DNA of 32,910 nucleotides from an uncultured Clostridia bacterium. GTDB lineage: Bacteria; Bacillota; Clostridia; TANB77; CAG-508. The translations under genes and the position numbers were made by a program. Shown here piece by piece: positions 16,082 through 24,671 of this stretch. The first letter of the stretch is position 1, and every line of letters starts with the position of its first letter. The notes beneath the pieces are model-generated. The model was given only the letters and a program-made list of their open reading frames with translations, did no database searches and was not told the origin of the DNA. Location: assembly GCA_947626885.1 (NCBI GenBank), contig CANQTX010000022.1, positions 1 through 32,910 on the forward strand, given 5' to 3'.

Positions 16082-17399
16082 TTATGGTTTCACAATAATG
16101 TTATCTCCTGTAATATCTGAATCGGAATCCTGTCCATCTAGTATTAACTGCTTATCACTTTCCGATTTAACTGTAATTGTAACTTGGCTCGAAAAGCTTT
16201 GATTTCCAAAGCTTGAAAGATGTCCATTGAATATAATAGAACAGTTATATGAACCATATAATCCACCGTTTTCAACAATAGATGTTGAAACTGGAAAAAT
16301 GAATTCTTTAATTCTGGATTCCTTAAAAGCATCATATCCAACAGTCGTTACACCATCAGGAATAATAAAAGAGGTTTTTTCTGACGGACATTTAATAATT
16401 TTTTTCATATCCTTTGTCATTAATACACCATCTAATGAAGTCATATAAGGATTATTACTATCAACAGTGATGGATTTCAGAGCAACACAATATCCAAATG
16501 TATCACCGCTTAATTCACGAACAGATGAGGAAATACTAACCTGTGTCAATGAGTCACAACTGTCAAAACATCTACCTGAAATTTCAGTAAGACCGCTCAG
16601 GTAATGAGATTTCTTTAAGGGAATAACATTGGTCGAAGCATGCGTAACCAATATTTTTCAAACCATATGGAAGTGATATGGAAATTAAATCCTCACAAAG
16701 TTCAAATGCTTGCTTACCAATTTCTTCTATGGAATTCGGAAGAAGAATATTCTGGATTGTTTTACAACTGTTAAAACAATAATCATGTATTTTTTTTACT
16801 TCATTTGGCACAATAATGGTACTAATATTATAAAAACCATACCCATTAAAATTAAGCTCCTCCACATTAGCATTATTAATTTTATTAGGAATCACTAATG
16901 TTCCGGTTATATCACCTAAATGAATTCCTGCCATTTCTTCATAATACACACTGCCATTTTCACTATAATCCGTATTAATTCCCGTTATCGCATGTGTACT
17001 AGAATCAAAGATAAACAATTCCTCTGGAGCATACTCCAATGTTTCTGTTTCTGTGACATTCCCATTATTATCATAATGATATAATTTCACATTTTTACCA
17101 TCACCAGTATCTTCTGCTGCTAAATAACCATTCTCTGTTGTTGTTGCAGATAACCCTTTTTGTTGTAGTGCTCTTGCATAAGCATCTCCACCTTCATAAT
17201 TTGCCATGAAGTTATCCATTTGCCATTGTTCTTCTGCTTCTGCTTCTTTATATTTCGTTACTGCATCTTGTGCTCTTGTGATAATTCCATTGTCTCCTAA
17301 TACTAAACTGATACTCACACCTGCTAGAATTAATAAAACGATTATGGTTACTACTAAAGCCACTAATGTAATACCGTTTTGTGCTTTTCTTATGTTCAT
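16082..17399 (-). CDS. LRR_5 protein with prepilin-like N-terminus, copy 3, needing a +1 shift at CGG
   Basis: The third family member, on the opposite strand. The N-terminus differs in the first residues (MNIRKAQNGITLVALVV) but residues 8-150 are nearly identical to copies 1 and 2. The zero frame covers the N-terminal region and several LRR_5 repeats, then reads ...EISLPE-R-SY and stops at 16584-16586. Skipping the C of CGG (plus-strand G at 16595) gives ...EISLPEGLTEISGRCFDSC, the next LRR_5 repeat with normal spacing, and runs open to 16082 through the shared VDSNNPYMTSLDGVLMTK block. I annotate one protein of about 438 residues made with a +1 shift. AAAGGAGA precedes ATG at 17399. The strong stem seen before copies 1 and 2 is here only a short GTTAC/GTAAC pair. 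A pseudogene is the alternative. Confidence 0.7.
16592..16595 (-). other. CGGT +1 frameshift site in LRR copy 3
   Basis: Minus strand, zero frame: CCT GAG CGG TCT TAC TGA. Skipping the C gives CCT GAG GGT CTT ACT GAA, which continues the LRR. It is the only in-frame CGG in this gene. Confidence 0.75.
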
Positions 17400-17656
17400 T
17401 TGTATCTCCTTTCGTTACTTATTCTAATTTGTAACTTATCTATTAAACTATTGTACAAAAAAATTGTTAAAACAAGAATAAGAAGTTACGTACTATTATG
17501 TACTAAAACATATCTATTGTTTGTACTATATATTATTTTAAAAATATATGCAAGTGACATATATAATTTGTATTCTAATTGTAATATTTGTTACAAAATT
17601 GTATCAACTTAAATACAAAATCGTGAAAGTCTTAATTAAAATAGAAAATAATATAG

Positions 17657-17717
17657 AAAAAAGAATTCTTGCATTTCTTCTGATATTTTCATTGCAAGAA
17701 ATGAGAATTCTTTTAAA
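17657..17717 (-). terminator. Large hairpin, likely terminator of the coat-protein operon
   Basis: AAAAGAATT and ATTTCTT segments on the left pair with AAGAAAT and AATTCTTTT on the right; TTCTTGCA (17666-17673) and TGCAAGAA (17693-17700) offer another fold. On the minus strand a T-rich run follows. It lies in the 397-base gap 17400-17796, where I see no gene; the short open frames there are AT-rich and have no ribosome site. Confidence 0.55.
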
Positions 17718-17796
17718 AAAGTTCCTTCTTTTTGTGATACTATTTTATGATACTATTGACTAAATAGTTAAGTACCTTAAAAATAAAATGGAATAA

Positions 17797-18042
17797 TTAG
17801 TTTGCTGAAAATTTTTGTTTAGCCGCATCAATTTTTTGTTGTTCTGCAATTTCTGCTTTATACCAACCTTTTTCGGCCATTAAATTGTAAATTTTGTTTT
17901 GAATATTTAATGATTCATTTAAAGCACATTTAAAAGTTTCATGTACTTCAGCAGTGGTTGATTCAATTGTTCCATGAAGATATAAATCACAAATACCTTT
18001 AACAATTAACAATTCTTTTTCCATTAAGTCTCTGTCTTCCAT
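17797..18042 (-). CDS. CotF-like spore coat protein
   Basis: An 81-residue, helix-rich, charged protein. It resembles the CotF/COG5577 spore coat family in its 'ELLIVKGICDLYLHGTIEST' helix and the 'YNLMAEKGWY' pattern near the C-terminus, seen in clostridial coat proteins. AAGGAGGA stands just before ATG, eight bases after the stop of the upstream small gene, so the two form an operon. It would be made in the mother cell and placed in the coat, if the family assignment holds. No sigma-E or sigma-K promoter could be called with confidence. Confidence 0.7.
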   Translation of the reverse strand: MEDRDLMEKELLIVKGICDLYLHGTIESTTAEVHETFKCALNESLNIQNKIYNLMAEKGWYKAEIAEQQKIDAAKQKFSAN

Positions 18043-18053
18043 AAACTTCCTCC

Positions 18054-18227
18054 TTATAATAGATTTAAAAATTTGTTATACATTTCGGTATGCGTTTTTG
18101 ATAATTCTGCTATATAAGCAGAAAGTGTAGGATCTTGCAATTGAGCAGATGTTTTTGAACAACATGATTCCATAAATTTTTCATGTCCTAAAGCATCTTC
18201 AACATATAAAAGTTCTTTACTTGTCAT
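18054..18227 (-). CDS. Small CotF-like coat protein (57 residues)
   Basis: A short gene with AGGTGAT before ATG at 18227 and TAA at 18054-18056. The protein begins MTSKELLYVEDALGHEKFM and continues with CCSKTSAQLQDPTLSAYIAE, ending in MYNKFLNLL. This 'YVEDALGHE...LQD..L...I..L...H...Y..FLNLL' pattern is that of the first half of CotF-like coat proteins. With the following gene it forms a split CotF pair. It carries a Cys-Cys pair at residues 22-23, perhaps for disulfide cross-linking in the coat. Confidence 0.7.
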   Translation of the reverse strand: MTSKELLYVEDALGHEKFMESCCSKTSAQLQDPTLSAYIAELSKTHTEMYNKFLNLL

Positions 18228-18380
18228 ATTTAATCACCTCTAGCAATAGTATTGCCATAAAAATTTTTTCTATACGGAAAAGATAGAAAATGACACATTT
18301 TTTTCCAATATGGATAGGATATAACAAGACACTATGAAAATAAAACAAACAAAATTAAAAAAATGGGAGGAAAATAAAAA

Positions 18381-18944
18381 ATGAGATGTTATATGATGAG
18401 CGAAACAAATGATTATATCATACACTTTAATAATATTTTGTGCCAAATGGCGGATAAAATGCTTTCTGCTAAAAAAAATAATAATATCACGCTATACTTT
18501 ATAGAATGTATGGTTCCACACCATCAAGCTGCTATCAATATGTGTGAAAATTTATTATGCTTTACCCATTATCCAGCATTAGAACAAGTGGCACATGGAA
18601 TTATACAAATGCAAACGAAAGGCATAGAACAGATGATAGAAATTGCTAAGACAACGCCAGATTGTTTTAATCAAAAAAGAGATGTTTTCTGCTATACAGA
18701 CGATTATTTAAGGATTACAAATCGAATGATTTGTCGTATGCGTAACAGTTTAAAATCTAATAATATAAATTTAAATTTTGTTTCTGAAATGATACCACAT
18801 CATGAAGGGGCTATTGCTATGTGTCATAATCTATTACAGTATTGTATTGACCCAAGACTAAGAAAAGTAGCAGATACCATTATTCAAGAGCAAAGTGAAG
18901 GGGTAAGGCAGTTACAACAAATACGTACAAATTTATGTGAATAA
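18381..18944 (+). CDS. Duplicated DUF305 (ferritin-like) protein
   Basis: A 187-residue protein made of two DUF305 repeats. Repeat 1 (about 11-90) has MVPHHQAAINMCENLL with H47-H48; repeat 2 (about 105-185) has MIPHHEGAIAMCHNLL with H140-H141. DUF305 proteins adopt a four-helix ferritin-like fold and often bind metal through these His pairs; the function is not settled. There is no signal peptide. It is Cys-rich, with a Cys in each repeat motif. GGGAGGA precedes the start. It is divergent from the coat-protein pair, with a 153-base gap, so a sporulation-related role is possible but only inferred. Confidence 0.82.
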   Translation: MRCYMMSETNDYIIHFNNILCQMADKMLSAKKNNNITLYFIECMVPHHQAAINMCENLLCFTHYPALEQVAHGIIQMQTKGIEQMIEIAKTTPDCFNQKRDVFCYTDDYLRITNRMICRMRNSLKSNNINLNFVSEMIPHHEGAIAMCHNLLQYCIDPRLRKVADTIIQEQSEGVRQLQQIRTNLCE

Positions 18945-18981
18945 AATTTATGATTCATTTTTGAATATTCAAGAAAATATA

Positions 18982-19010
18982 TAGACAAAAGAAAAAAATT
19001 CATGTAAAAT
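18982..19010 (+). promoter_or_regulatory. Promoter of the phosphodiester glycosidase operon
   Basis: TAGACA (18982-18987), 17-base spacer, TGTAAAAT with -10 TAAAAT (19005-19010), an extended -10 form. Confidence 0.65.
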
Positions 19011-19054
19011 ATAACTGTTAAAATGGAACTAATAAATGGAGAAAGGAAAACAAA

Positions 19055-20254
19055 ATGAGAAATAGTACAATAGATGAAGAAATTAGAGAAGAAAGAGAAC
19101 AAATGAAAAGATTAAGAGCAGCAAGAAATAAAAAGAAAAAAAATAGAAGAGGTAAAAGAAAAGAAAATAAAAAGCAAAAACCTAATATACTGATAACAAA
19201 AATTGCTACAATGTTATTTAACTTAGGAACGATAGGATTAATAATTTTACTATTTTTACTATATGGACCTTTTTCAGGATTTAGAGAGTGGCTTGTTACA
19301 ACCGCTATGACAACTATGACGCATCAATATTTTGCTACTTGGTTTTATGATGAAGACACCATTCAATATATATTAAATAAGAATAAAGTTATAGAAACAG
19401 ATGAAATAACAGATGCGGATTCTATTACTATAGGAGAAAATGCTAAATCTCAAGAATATGAAAATGAATATGAACAACAGATTTTAGAGAGAGAGGAAGC
19501 TAACAATGATTACAAAATTATAGAAATTAATGAAAAGAAATTTGAGGGTTATTTAGTAGCGGTGTACGACTCTTCAAGAATACAAACGGTTGTTACAAAA
19601 AATATAGGTAAATCTGGACAATATTTAACTAAAATGGCAAAAGATAACGATGCGTTAATTGCGATTAATGGAGGAGGGTTTAATGATCCGAATTTTAATA
19701 GTACTGGTGGCTCTCCTTTGGGCATTACAGTAACAAAAGGAAAATATGTAACAACAGAGTCTTATAATGGATCTGGCGGTATTATAGGTTTTACAGAAGA
19801 AAACAAATTAGTATTAGGAAAAATGTCTGTATCAGAGGCAAAAAGAAAAGGTATTCGTGATGCTGTAACTTTTGGACCATTTTTAATTGTAAATGGTAAA
19901 GCATCAAGTGTGGTAGGAAATGGTGGCTGGGGTACAGCTCCAAGAACTGTTATTGGCCAAAGAAAAGATGGAATTGTATTATTTTTAATTATCGATGGTA
20001 GAACTGTTTCAAAACCAGGAGCAGACATGGATGATTTAATTGAAATTATGCAAAGATATGGTGCCTATAATGCAGCTAATTTAGATGGAGGTACTTCTAG
20101 TGTTTTAGTTGTTGGCGATACTATTGTTAATGATCCAATTGATAGTACAGGTGCTCATAAAACAAGACCTATTGCAACTGGATTTATTGTAACAAAAGAC
20201 GATAGCGATAATAGCGATCATACCATTGTAAAAGATAAATTACTTGAGAGGTAA
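19055..20254 (+). CDS. Membrane-anchored phosphodiester glycosidase (NAGPA domain)
   Basis: A 399-residue protein with a very basic N-terminus, a membrane segment at about 50-72 and an extracytoplasmic phosphodiester glycosidase domain (PF09992) from about 160. Motifs seen: INGGGFNDPNFNSTGGSPLG, FGPFLIVNGKAS, APRTVIGQRKDG and AANLDGGTSSVLVV, the last being the family's hallmark. The founding member removes GlcNAc from phosphodiester-linked sugars; bacterial members are thought to act on wall or exopolysaccharide phosphodiesters. It has a good promoter and is followed five bases later by the small gene and then the VanW gene, so it heads an envelope operon. Confidence 0.88.
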   Translation: MRNSTIDEEIREEREQMKRLRAARNKKKKNRRGKRKENKKQKPNILITKIATMLFNLGTIGLIILLFLLYGPFSGFREWLVTTAMTTMTHQYFATWFYDEDTIQYILNKNKVIETDEITDADSITIGENAKSQEYENEYEQQILEREEANNDYKIIEINEKKFEGYLVAVYDSSRIQTVVTKNIGKSGQYLTKMAKDNDALIAINGGGFNDPNFNSTGGSPLGITVTKGKYVTTESYNGSGGIIGFTEENKLVLGKMSVSEAKRKGIRDAVTFGPFLIVNGKASSVVGNGGWGTAPRTVIGQRKDGIVLFLIIDGRTVSKPGADMDDLIEIMQRYGAYNAANLDGGTSSVLVVGDTIVNDPIDSTGAHKTRPIATGFIVTKDDSDNSDHTIVKDKLLER

Positions 20255-20259
20255 AGAAA

Positions 20260-20511
20260 ATGAGGAAATTGTTTTTTAAAAAGAATAAATGTATGAAACA
20301 AAATCATTTTCAAAAGGAATTGAATCAAGAAGTTTCTAAAATGTTAGATGGATTCTTTAAAGATGATATGATTGTTCCAAATGATTTTAATGAGTTTGAA
20401 AAGGAGATTGACAATTTAGTTATTCATACTATAGAAAATGATGAGATAGATAGAAAAGGTGATAAAAAAATGATGAAAAATAAGTGGAAACGTAAAAAAT
20501 TTATAAAATAG
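20260..20511 (+). CDS. Hypothetical 83-residue protein
   Basis: I do not recognise this protein. It is strongly charged and lysine-rich at both ends, with an acidic middle (DGFFKDDMIVPNDFNEFEKE), no membrane segment and no Cys. It sits five bases after the glycosidase stop, with GAGAGG before ATG, and 21 bases before the VanW start, so it belongs to the same operon. The tight spacing supports it as a real gene. Confidence 0.6.
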   Translation: MRKLFFKKNKCMKQNHFQKELNQEVSKMLDGFFKDDMIVPNDFNEFEKEIDNLVIHTIENDEIDRKGDKKMMKNKWKRKKFIK

Positions 20512-20532
20512 AAAGTGTTAGAGGAAAAATAT

Positions 20533-22041
20533 ATGCCAGATTTTGCAATATTCACAGGAAATACAAAAAAAATCTTAAAAAAGTTTAAAAATAGCAATAT
20601 TCTTTTGATATATGTTATATTGGTTGCTATTTTTATGGGAATCATCCTAGCAAGTGCAGTACTATTTTATTTTCATGAACAAAATAGCACAGTTATACAA
20701 TCTGGTGTATTTATTAAAGGAATTAATGTTTCCGGTTTAACAAAAGAAGAAGCTATTCTCCTTGTTACAAAGGAGTTACAAGATCAGATGAATGATCATA
20801 TTGTGCTGACTTATAAAAATAATGAATATTATTTAGAAGTAGAGCAAATTGAAGCAAAATTTGATATTGAATCATCTGTTACTTTTGCTTTATCTGTGGC
20901 AAAAAGCGGAAACTTTTTTCAGGATATGCAAGAATATGTTAGTATACTTATGAGAAAAATTAACATTGAACCGGTACTCACATATAATGAAGAGGCATTA
21001 GATAAATATTTAAAGAATATTGAGGCAAATTTGCCAGACCAATTAGAACAAAGCAGTTATTATATAGAAGATGATACATTAGTTATTACAAATGGTGTAA
21101 ATGGTGCAGGTATTTATATGGATGAATTAAAAGAAACCATTATTCATGCCATACAAGATATTAGTTATACGAAACGTTATATTTGTATTCCAACTTATAT
21201 TCAATATCCTGATGCTATTGATGTAGATGCAATTCATGATGAAATTTACCGTCATGCAGAAAATGCATACTTTACAACAGAACCATATGCAGTATACGCG
21301 GAAGTAATAGGAATTGATTTCGATACAGAAAAAATGAAAGAAAAAATTGATCGTCAAAAAGATGCAGAGGAATATACAATAGATTTAGATTATACTGTTC
21401 CAGAAGTTACAGTAGATGATATTGGAATGGAAGCTTTTCCAGATAGACTTGCTACATTTTCTACCAATTATGCAATTACGAATAGAGATAGAACTATCAA
21501 TTTAACATTAGCTTCTCATAAAATTAATGGTACAGTGGTTATGCCAGGCGAAACCTTTTCTTACAATAAAGTGGTAGGAAAGAGAACTATAGCAGCAGGT
21601 TATAAGGAAGCTGCTATTTATGAAAATGGACAAGTTTCTTCTGGATTGGGAGGAGGTATTTGTCAGATATCTACGACATTGTACAATGCTGTTGTAGCTG
21701 CCGATATGGAAATTGTATCTAGAAGAAATCATATGTTTGTGCCTTCTTATATAACGGCTGGAAAGGATGCCACAGTTGTGTGGGGATCAACGGATTTTAA
21801 ATTTAAAAATACAAGAGATTATCCTATTAAAATCACATCATCTGTTGAAAATGGTGTAGCTTCTGTTAGTGTGTATGGGTTGAAAAAGGGAACAGAATAT
21901 AATATATCGATTGAAACAAAAACCATTAAAAAAACAAGTAAAGATATGGTAGTAGATGCTTATAAAGTTTATCGTCTAAATGGTGATATAAAACGAAGTG
22001 AAAAGTTATCCCGTGATACTTATCTAACACATTCAGAATAA
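20533..22041 (+). CDS. VanW family protein with peptidoglycan-binding-like domain
   Basis: About 502 residues. I choose ATG 20533 because GAGGAA at 20521-20526 is well spaced for it; a GTG 18 bases earlier has no ribosome site. A membrane segment lies at about 25-48, then a YoaR-like putative peptidoglycan-binding (PG_binding_4) region, then the VanW domain from about 295. The VanW domain shows TFSYNKVVGKRTIAAGYKEA, YENGQVSSGLGGGICQISTT and YNAVVAADMEIVSRRNH. The family is named for a gene in vanB vancomycin-resistance clusters, but most members, like this one, are chromosomal wall-associated proteins of unknown activity. It is co-transcribed with a phosphodiester glycosidase and followed by trmB. 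Confidence 0.88.
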   Translation: MPDFAIFTGNTKKILKKFKNSNILLIYVILVAIFMGIILASAVLFYFHEQNSTVIQSGVFIKGINVSGLTKEEAILLVTKELQDQMNDHIVLTYKNNEYYLEVEQIEAKFDIESSVTFALSVAKSGNFFQDMQEYVSILMRKINIEPVLTYNEEALDKYLKNIEANLPDQLEQSSYYIEDDTLVITNGVNGAGIYMDELKETIIHAIQDISYTKRYICIPTYIQYPDAIDVDAIHDEIYRHAENAYFTTEPYAVYAEVIGIDFDTEKMKEKIDRQKDAEEYTIDLDYTVPEVTVDDIGMEAFPDRLATFSTNYAITNRDRTINLTLASHKINGTVVMPGETFSYNKVVGKRTIAAGYKEAAIYENGQVSSGLGGGICQISTTLYNAVVAADMEIVSRRNHMFVPSYITAGKDATVVWGSTDFKFKNTRDYPIKITSSVENGVASVSVYGLKKGTEYNISIETKTIKKTSKDMVVDAYKVYRLNGDIKRSEKLSRDTYLTHSE

Positions 22042-22063
22042 AAAAGAAAAAGAAGAGGAAATT

Positions 22064-22717
22064 ATGAGAATTAGGAGAAAAAAATGGGCAAAGGCAGAAT
22101 TAGATAGTGCGCCATTTTATATAGATCATCCAGAAGCATTTAAAGGAAGATGGCATGAAAAATTTTCTAAAAATCAGCCGATTCACATAGAACTTGGCTG
22201 TGGAAAAGGAAGTTTTATTGCAAGTTTAGCTTCTATGCATCCTGAAATCAATTATATAGCGATTGATATGATAGAAGCAATGCTAGGACTTTCTAAAAGA
22301 AATATTGAAAAAGCCTATCAATTTAAAGTACCACATAATCTGTATCTAATAAGATGTAATATTGAACAGATTTATAATGTTATAGATCAAACAGATTTCA
22401 TAGAGAGAATTTATATTAATTTTTGTAATCCTTGGCCTAAAAAGAAACATAATAAAAAACGCTTAACGCATCCGAAACAACTTGCTTTATATCGAAACTT
22501 TTTACAGGAAAATGGAGAAATTTATTTTAAGACAGATTCGGATATATTATTTGAAGATAGCCTATCGTATTTTACAGAAATGAATTTTGAAATTGTGGCT
22601 AAAACATATGATTTACATAAAGATACAATATTTGAATCTAATATAGAAACAGAACATGAAAAAATGTTTTCAGCAGAGGGAATACATATTAAAGCATTAA
22701 TTGCTGTAAAAAAATAA
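22064..22717 (+). CDS. trmB: tRNA (guanine-N7-)-methyltransferase
   Basis: A 217-residue enzyme that methylates N7 of G46 in tRNA variable loops using S-adenosylmethionine. The SAM-binding motif I is HIELGCGKGSF near residue 43. The family signature is NFCNPWPKKKHNKKRLTHPK near residue 124, where many members have FxDPWPK; Asn in that place is also seen in Clostridia. Length is normal. GAGGAAA precedes ATG 22064, 22 bases after the VanW stop. It may share the upstream operon but acts on tRNA. Confidence 0.93.
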   Translation: MRIRRKKWAKAELDSAPFYIDHPEAFKGRWHEKFSKNQPIHIELGCGKGSFIASLASMHPEINYIAIDMIEAMLGLSKRNIEKAYQFKVPHNLYLIRCNIEQIYNVIDQTDFIERIYINFCNPWPKKKHNKKRLTHPKQLALYRNFLQENGEIYFKTDSDILFEDSLSYFTEMNFEIVAKTYDLHKDTIFESNIETEHEKMFSAEGIHIKALIAVKK

Positions 22718-22755
22718 TTTATAATAGAATAAGATAAAAACGAGCAGATTTGTAT

Positions 22756-22781
22756 ACCTTAAGATTATTTTAAGGTTTTAT
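22756..22781 (+). terminator. Terminator-like hairpin after trmB
   Basis: ACCTTAA (22756-22762) pairs with TTAAGGT (22770-22776), followed by TTTTA; outer bases can extend the stem. Confidence 0.55.
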
Positions 22782-22822
22782 ATATACAATGCAAATGAAT
22801 GGAAAAAAAGGAGGATAAAACT

Positions 22823-23977
22823 TTGATACAAGTAAAAAATGTAACGAAGAAATACGGTGATTTTTATGCTGTTAGAAATATTAATTTCGAAATCAAAGAT
22901 GGAGAAATTGTAGGATTTCTAGGTCGTAATGGTGCAGGAAAGTCAACAACCATGAATATGATTACAGGTTTTATTGAACCTACAGAAGGAGAAATTATTG
23001 TTGGTGGCTATAATATAGATGCCAATCCGAAAAAAGTCAAAAGACAAATTGGTTATATGCCAGAAGGAACACCCCTTTATGCAGATTTAACGGTAAAAGA
23101 ATTTGTATCTTATATGGCTGAATTAAAATTAATTCCTAGAAAAGAACGTAAAGAAGCAGTAAAAAAAGCCATTGAAAGTACTGGTCTAGAAAAAGTACAA
23201 AACAATCTAACTAAAAGTTTATCAAGAGGATATAAACAAAGAGTTAGTATGGCAGGTGCCATTGTTGGTAATCCCCAAATATTAATTTTAGATGAACCAA
23301 CAGTAGGATTAGATCCAAAACAAGTTATAGAAATTAGAGAATTAATTAAATCATTTGGAAAAAATCATACAGTTTTGATAAGTTCTCATATTTTATCTGA
23401 AATTAATCAAATTTGTGAAAAAGTTATTGTAATTGATAAAGGAGAAATTGTTGCTGTTGATACACCAGAACATTTAGAAGCAGGAGCAACGGAAACAACA
23501 ATTTTACATATAACAGTAGATGATATTAATAATGTATTTGAAACACTAAAAGATGAAATTACAGAGATAACAGAACTGACATTACAAAAAACAAATGAGG
23601 ATAATAGTAAAGAATATGAGATTAAAACAAATGTAAAAACAGATATTAGAAAAATCATTTCTAAAACATGTGCTGAAAAGGATATTACGATTTTAGAGAT
23701 GAGAAAAGAAGAAGCTTCTTTGGAAGATGCATTTATCAAATTAGTAGAAGATAGACCAGAATATAGCCAAAAAGAAGTAAAAAAGATGCAATATGAAAAG
23801 GAAATTGAAGAAATAAGAGAGGAAGAACGTATACGTAAAGAAGAGAAGGCCAATAGAAAGCAAGCAAAAAAAGAAGAAAAGGCACGTAAAGAAGCCAATA
23901 AAGAAATGAAAAAAGAAGCAAAGCAAGCAAAACAGAAAGAACAAGAAAATAAAAAGGAAAAAGGAGGAGAGGCATAA
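22823..23977 (+). CDS. ABC transporter ATP-binding subunit (GldA-like)
   Basis: About 384 residues; it drives an ABC-2 type exporter with the next two genes. I choose TTG 22823 because AAAGGAGG (22807-22814) is ideally spaced for it, and the protein then begins MIQVKNVTKKYG as in homologues. The ATG at 22799 would include the ribosome site within the gene. Motifs: Walker A GRNGAGKST, signature LSRGYKQR, Walker B ILILDEP, and the His switch SSHILSE. The C-terminal about 70 residues are an extreme Lys/Glu/Ala/Arg-rich helix, probably a coiled coil, absent from most relatives. Its TAA overlaps the next ATG (TAATG), so translation is coupled. Confidence 0.9.
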   Translation: MIQVKNVTKKYGDFYAVRNINFEIKDGEIVGFLGRNGAGKSTTMNMITGFIEPTEGEIIVGGYNIDANPKKVKRQIGYMPEGTPLYADLTVKEFVSYMAELKLIPRKERKEAVKKAIESTGLEKVQNNLTKSLSRGYKQRVSMAGAIVGNPQILILDEPTVGLDPKQVIEIRELIKSFGKNHTVLISSHILSEINQICEKVIVIDKGEIVAVDTPEHLEAGATETTILHITVDDINNVFETLKDEITEITELTLQKTNEDNSKEYEIKTNVKTDIRKIISKTCAEKDITILEMRKEEASLEDAFIKLVEDRPEYSQKEVKKMQYEKEIEEIREEERIRKEEKANRKQAKKEEKARKEANKEMKKEAKQAKQKEQENKKEKGGEA

Positions 23978-24657
23978 TGTTTGCAGTAATGAAAAAAGAG
24001 TTTAAAAGTTATCTGTTGACACCAATAGGCTACATTTTTATTGGATTATTTTTATTAATGTTTAGTATATTTTTCTATTTAAGTGTATTTAGTAGCCGAG
24101 TAGTCAATTTTGAGTATTTATTTTATAATGGTGCAACCATTCTTACTTTTGTCACACCAGTTTTAACAATGAGAATGTTTGCTGAAGAAAGAAGAAACGG
24201 AACAGAACAATTATTATTAACTTCTCCTAGAAGTATTACATCTGTTGTTTTAGGAAAATTTTTTGCAGCAGCTATTATTATGCTAATAACGGAGGCATTT
24301 ACTCTTATGTATTATGCCATTTTAAGATATTTTGGAAAACCATCCATTTTAGTTGCTGGAACAACTTTATTAGGATTTTTCTTACTAAGTTTAGCATATA
24401 TTTCTTTCGGAATGTTTGCTTCAAGTATTACAGAAAATCAAATTGTTGCTTCTGTTTTAACGATAGGTGTCTTTATTGCTATGTGGTTTTTACCAGATTT
24501 TAATCAAATCTTTAGTATCTTTTCTTTAATTTACAAATTTGATAACTTTCCAAATGGTTTAATTAATATTTCAGAAATTGTTACTTTTGTTTCCTTCACA
24601 ATTTTATTTATATTACTTACCATTATCATATTACAAAGAAGAAAGAGTATTAAATAG
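23977..24657 (+). CDS. ABC-2 type permease (GldF-like)
   Basis: A 226-residue membrane protein with six hydrophobic segments, the transmembrane subunit of the exporter. It begins MFAVMKKEFKSYLLTPIGYI, with the conserved MRMFAEERRNGTEQLLLTSP block between helices 2 and 3, as in GldF-type permeases. It overlaps the ATPase gene by one base and is followed after 14 bases by the GldG-like gene. The cargo is unknown. No gliding genes are seen here, and such three-gene sets are common in non-gliding Clostridia. Confidence 0.88.
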   Translation: MFAVMKKEFKSYLLTPIGYIFIGLFLLMFSIFFYLSVFSSRVVNFEYLFYNGATILTFVTPVLTMRMFAEERRNGTEQLLLTSPRSITSVVLGKFFAAAIIMLITEAFTLMYYAILRYFGKPSILVAGTTLLGFFLLSLAYISFGMFASSITENQIVASVLTIGVFIAMWFLPDFNQIFSIFSLIYKFDNFPNGLINISEIVTFVSFTILFILLTIIILQRRKSIK

Positions 24658-24671
24658 AAGGAGGGAGAAAA

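Noticed and set aside
17400..17796. Small ORFs in the AT-rich gap
   Set aside because: Open frames of about 70-77 codons are low-complexity, lack ribosome sites and overlap a hairpin; they look like chance frames.
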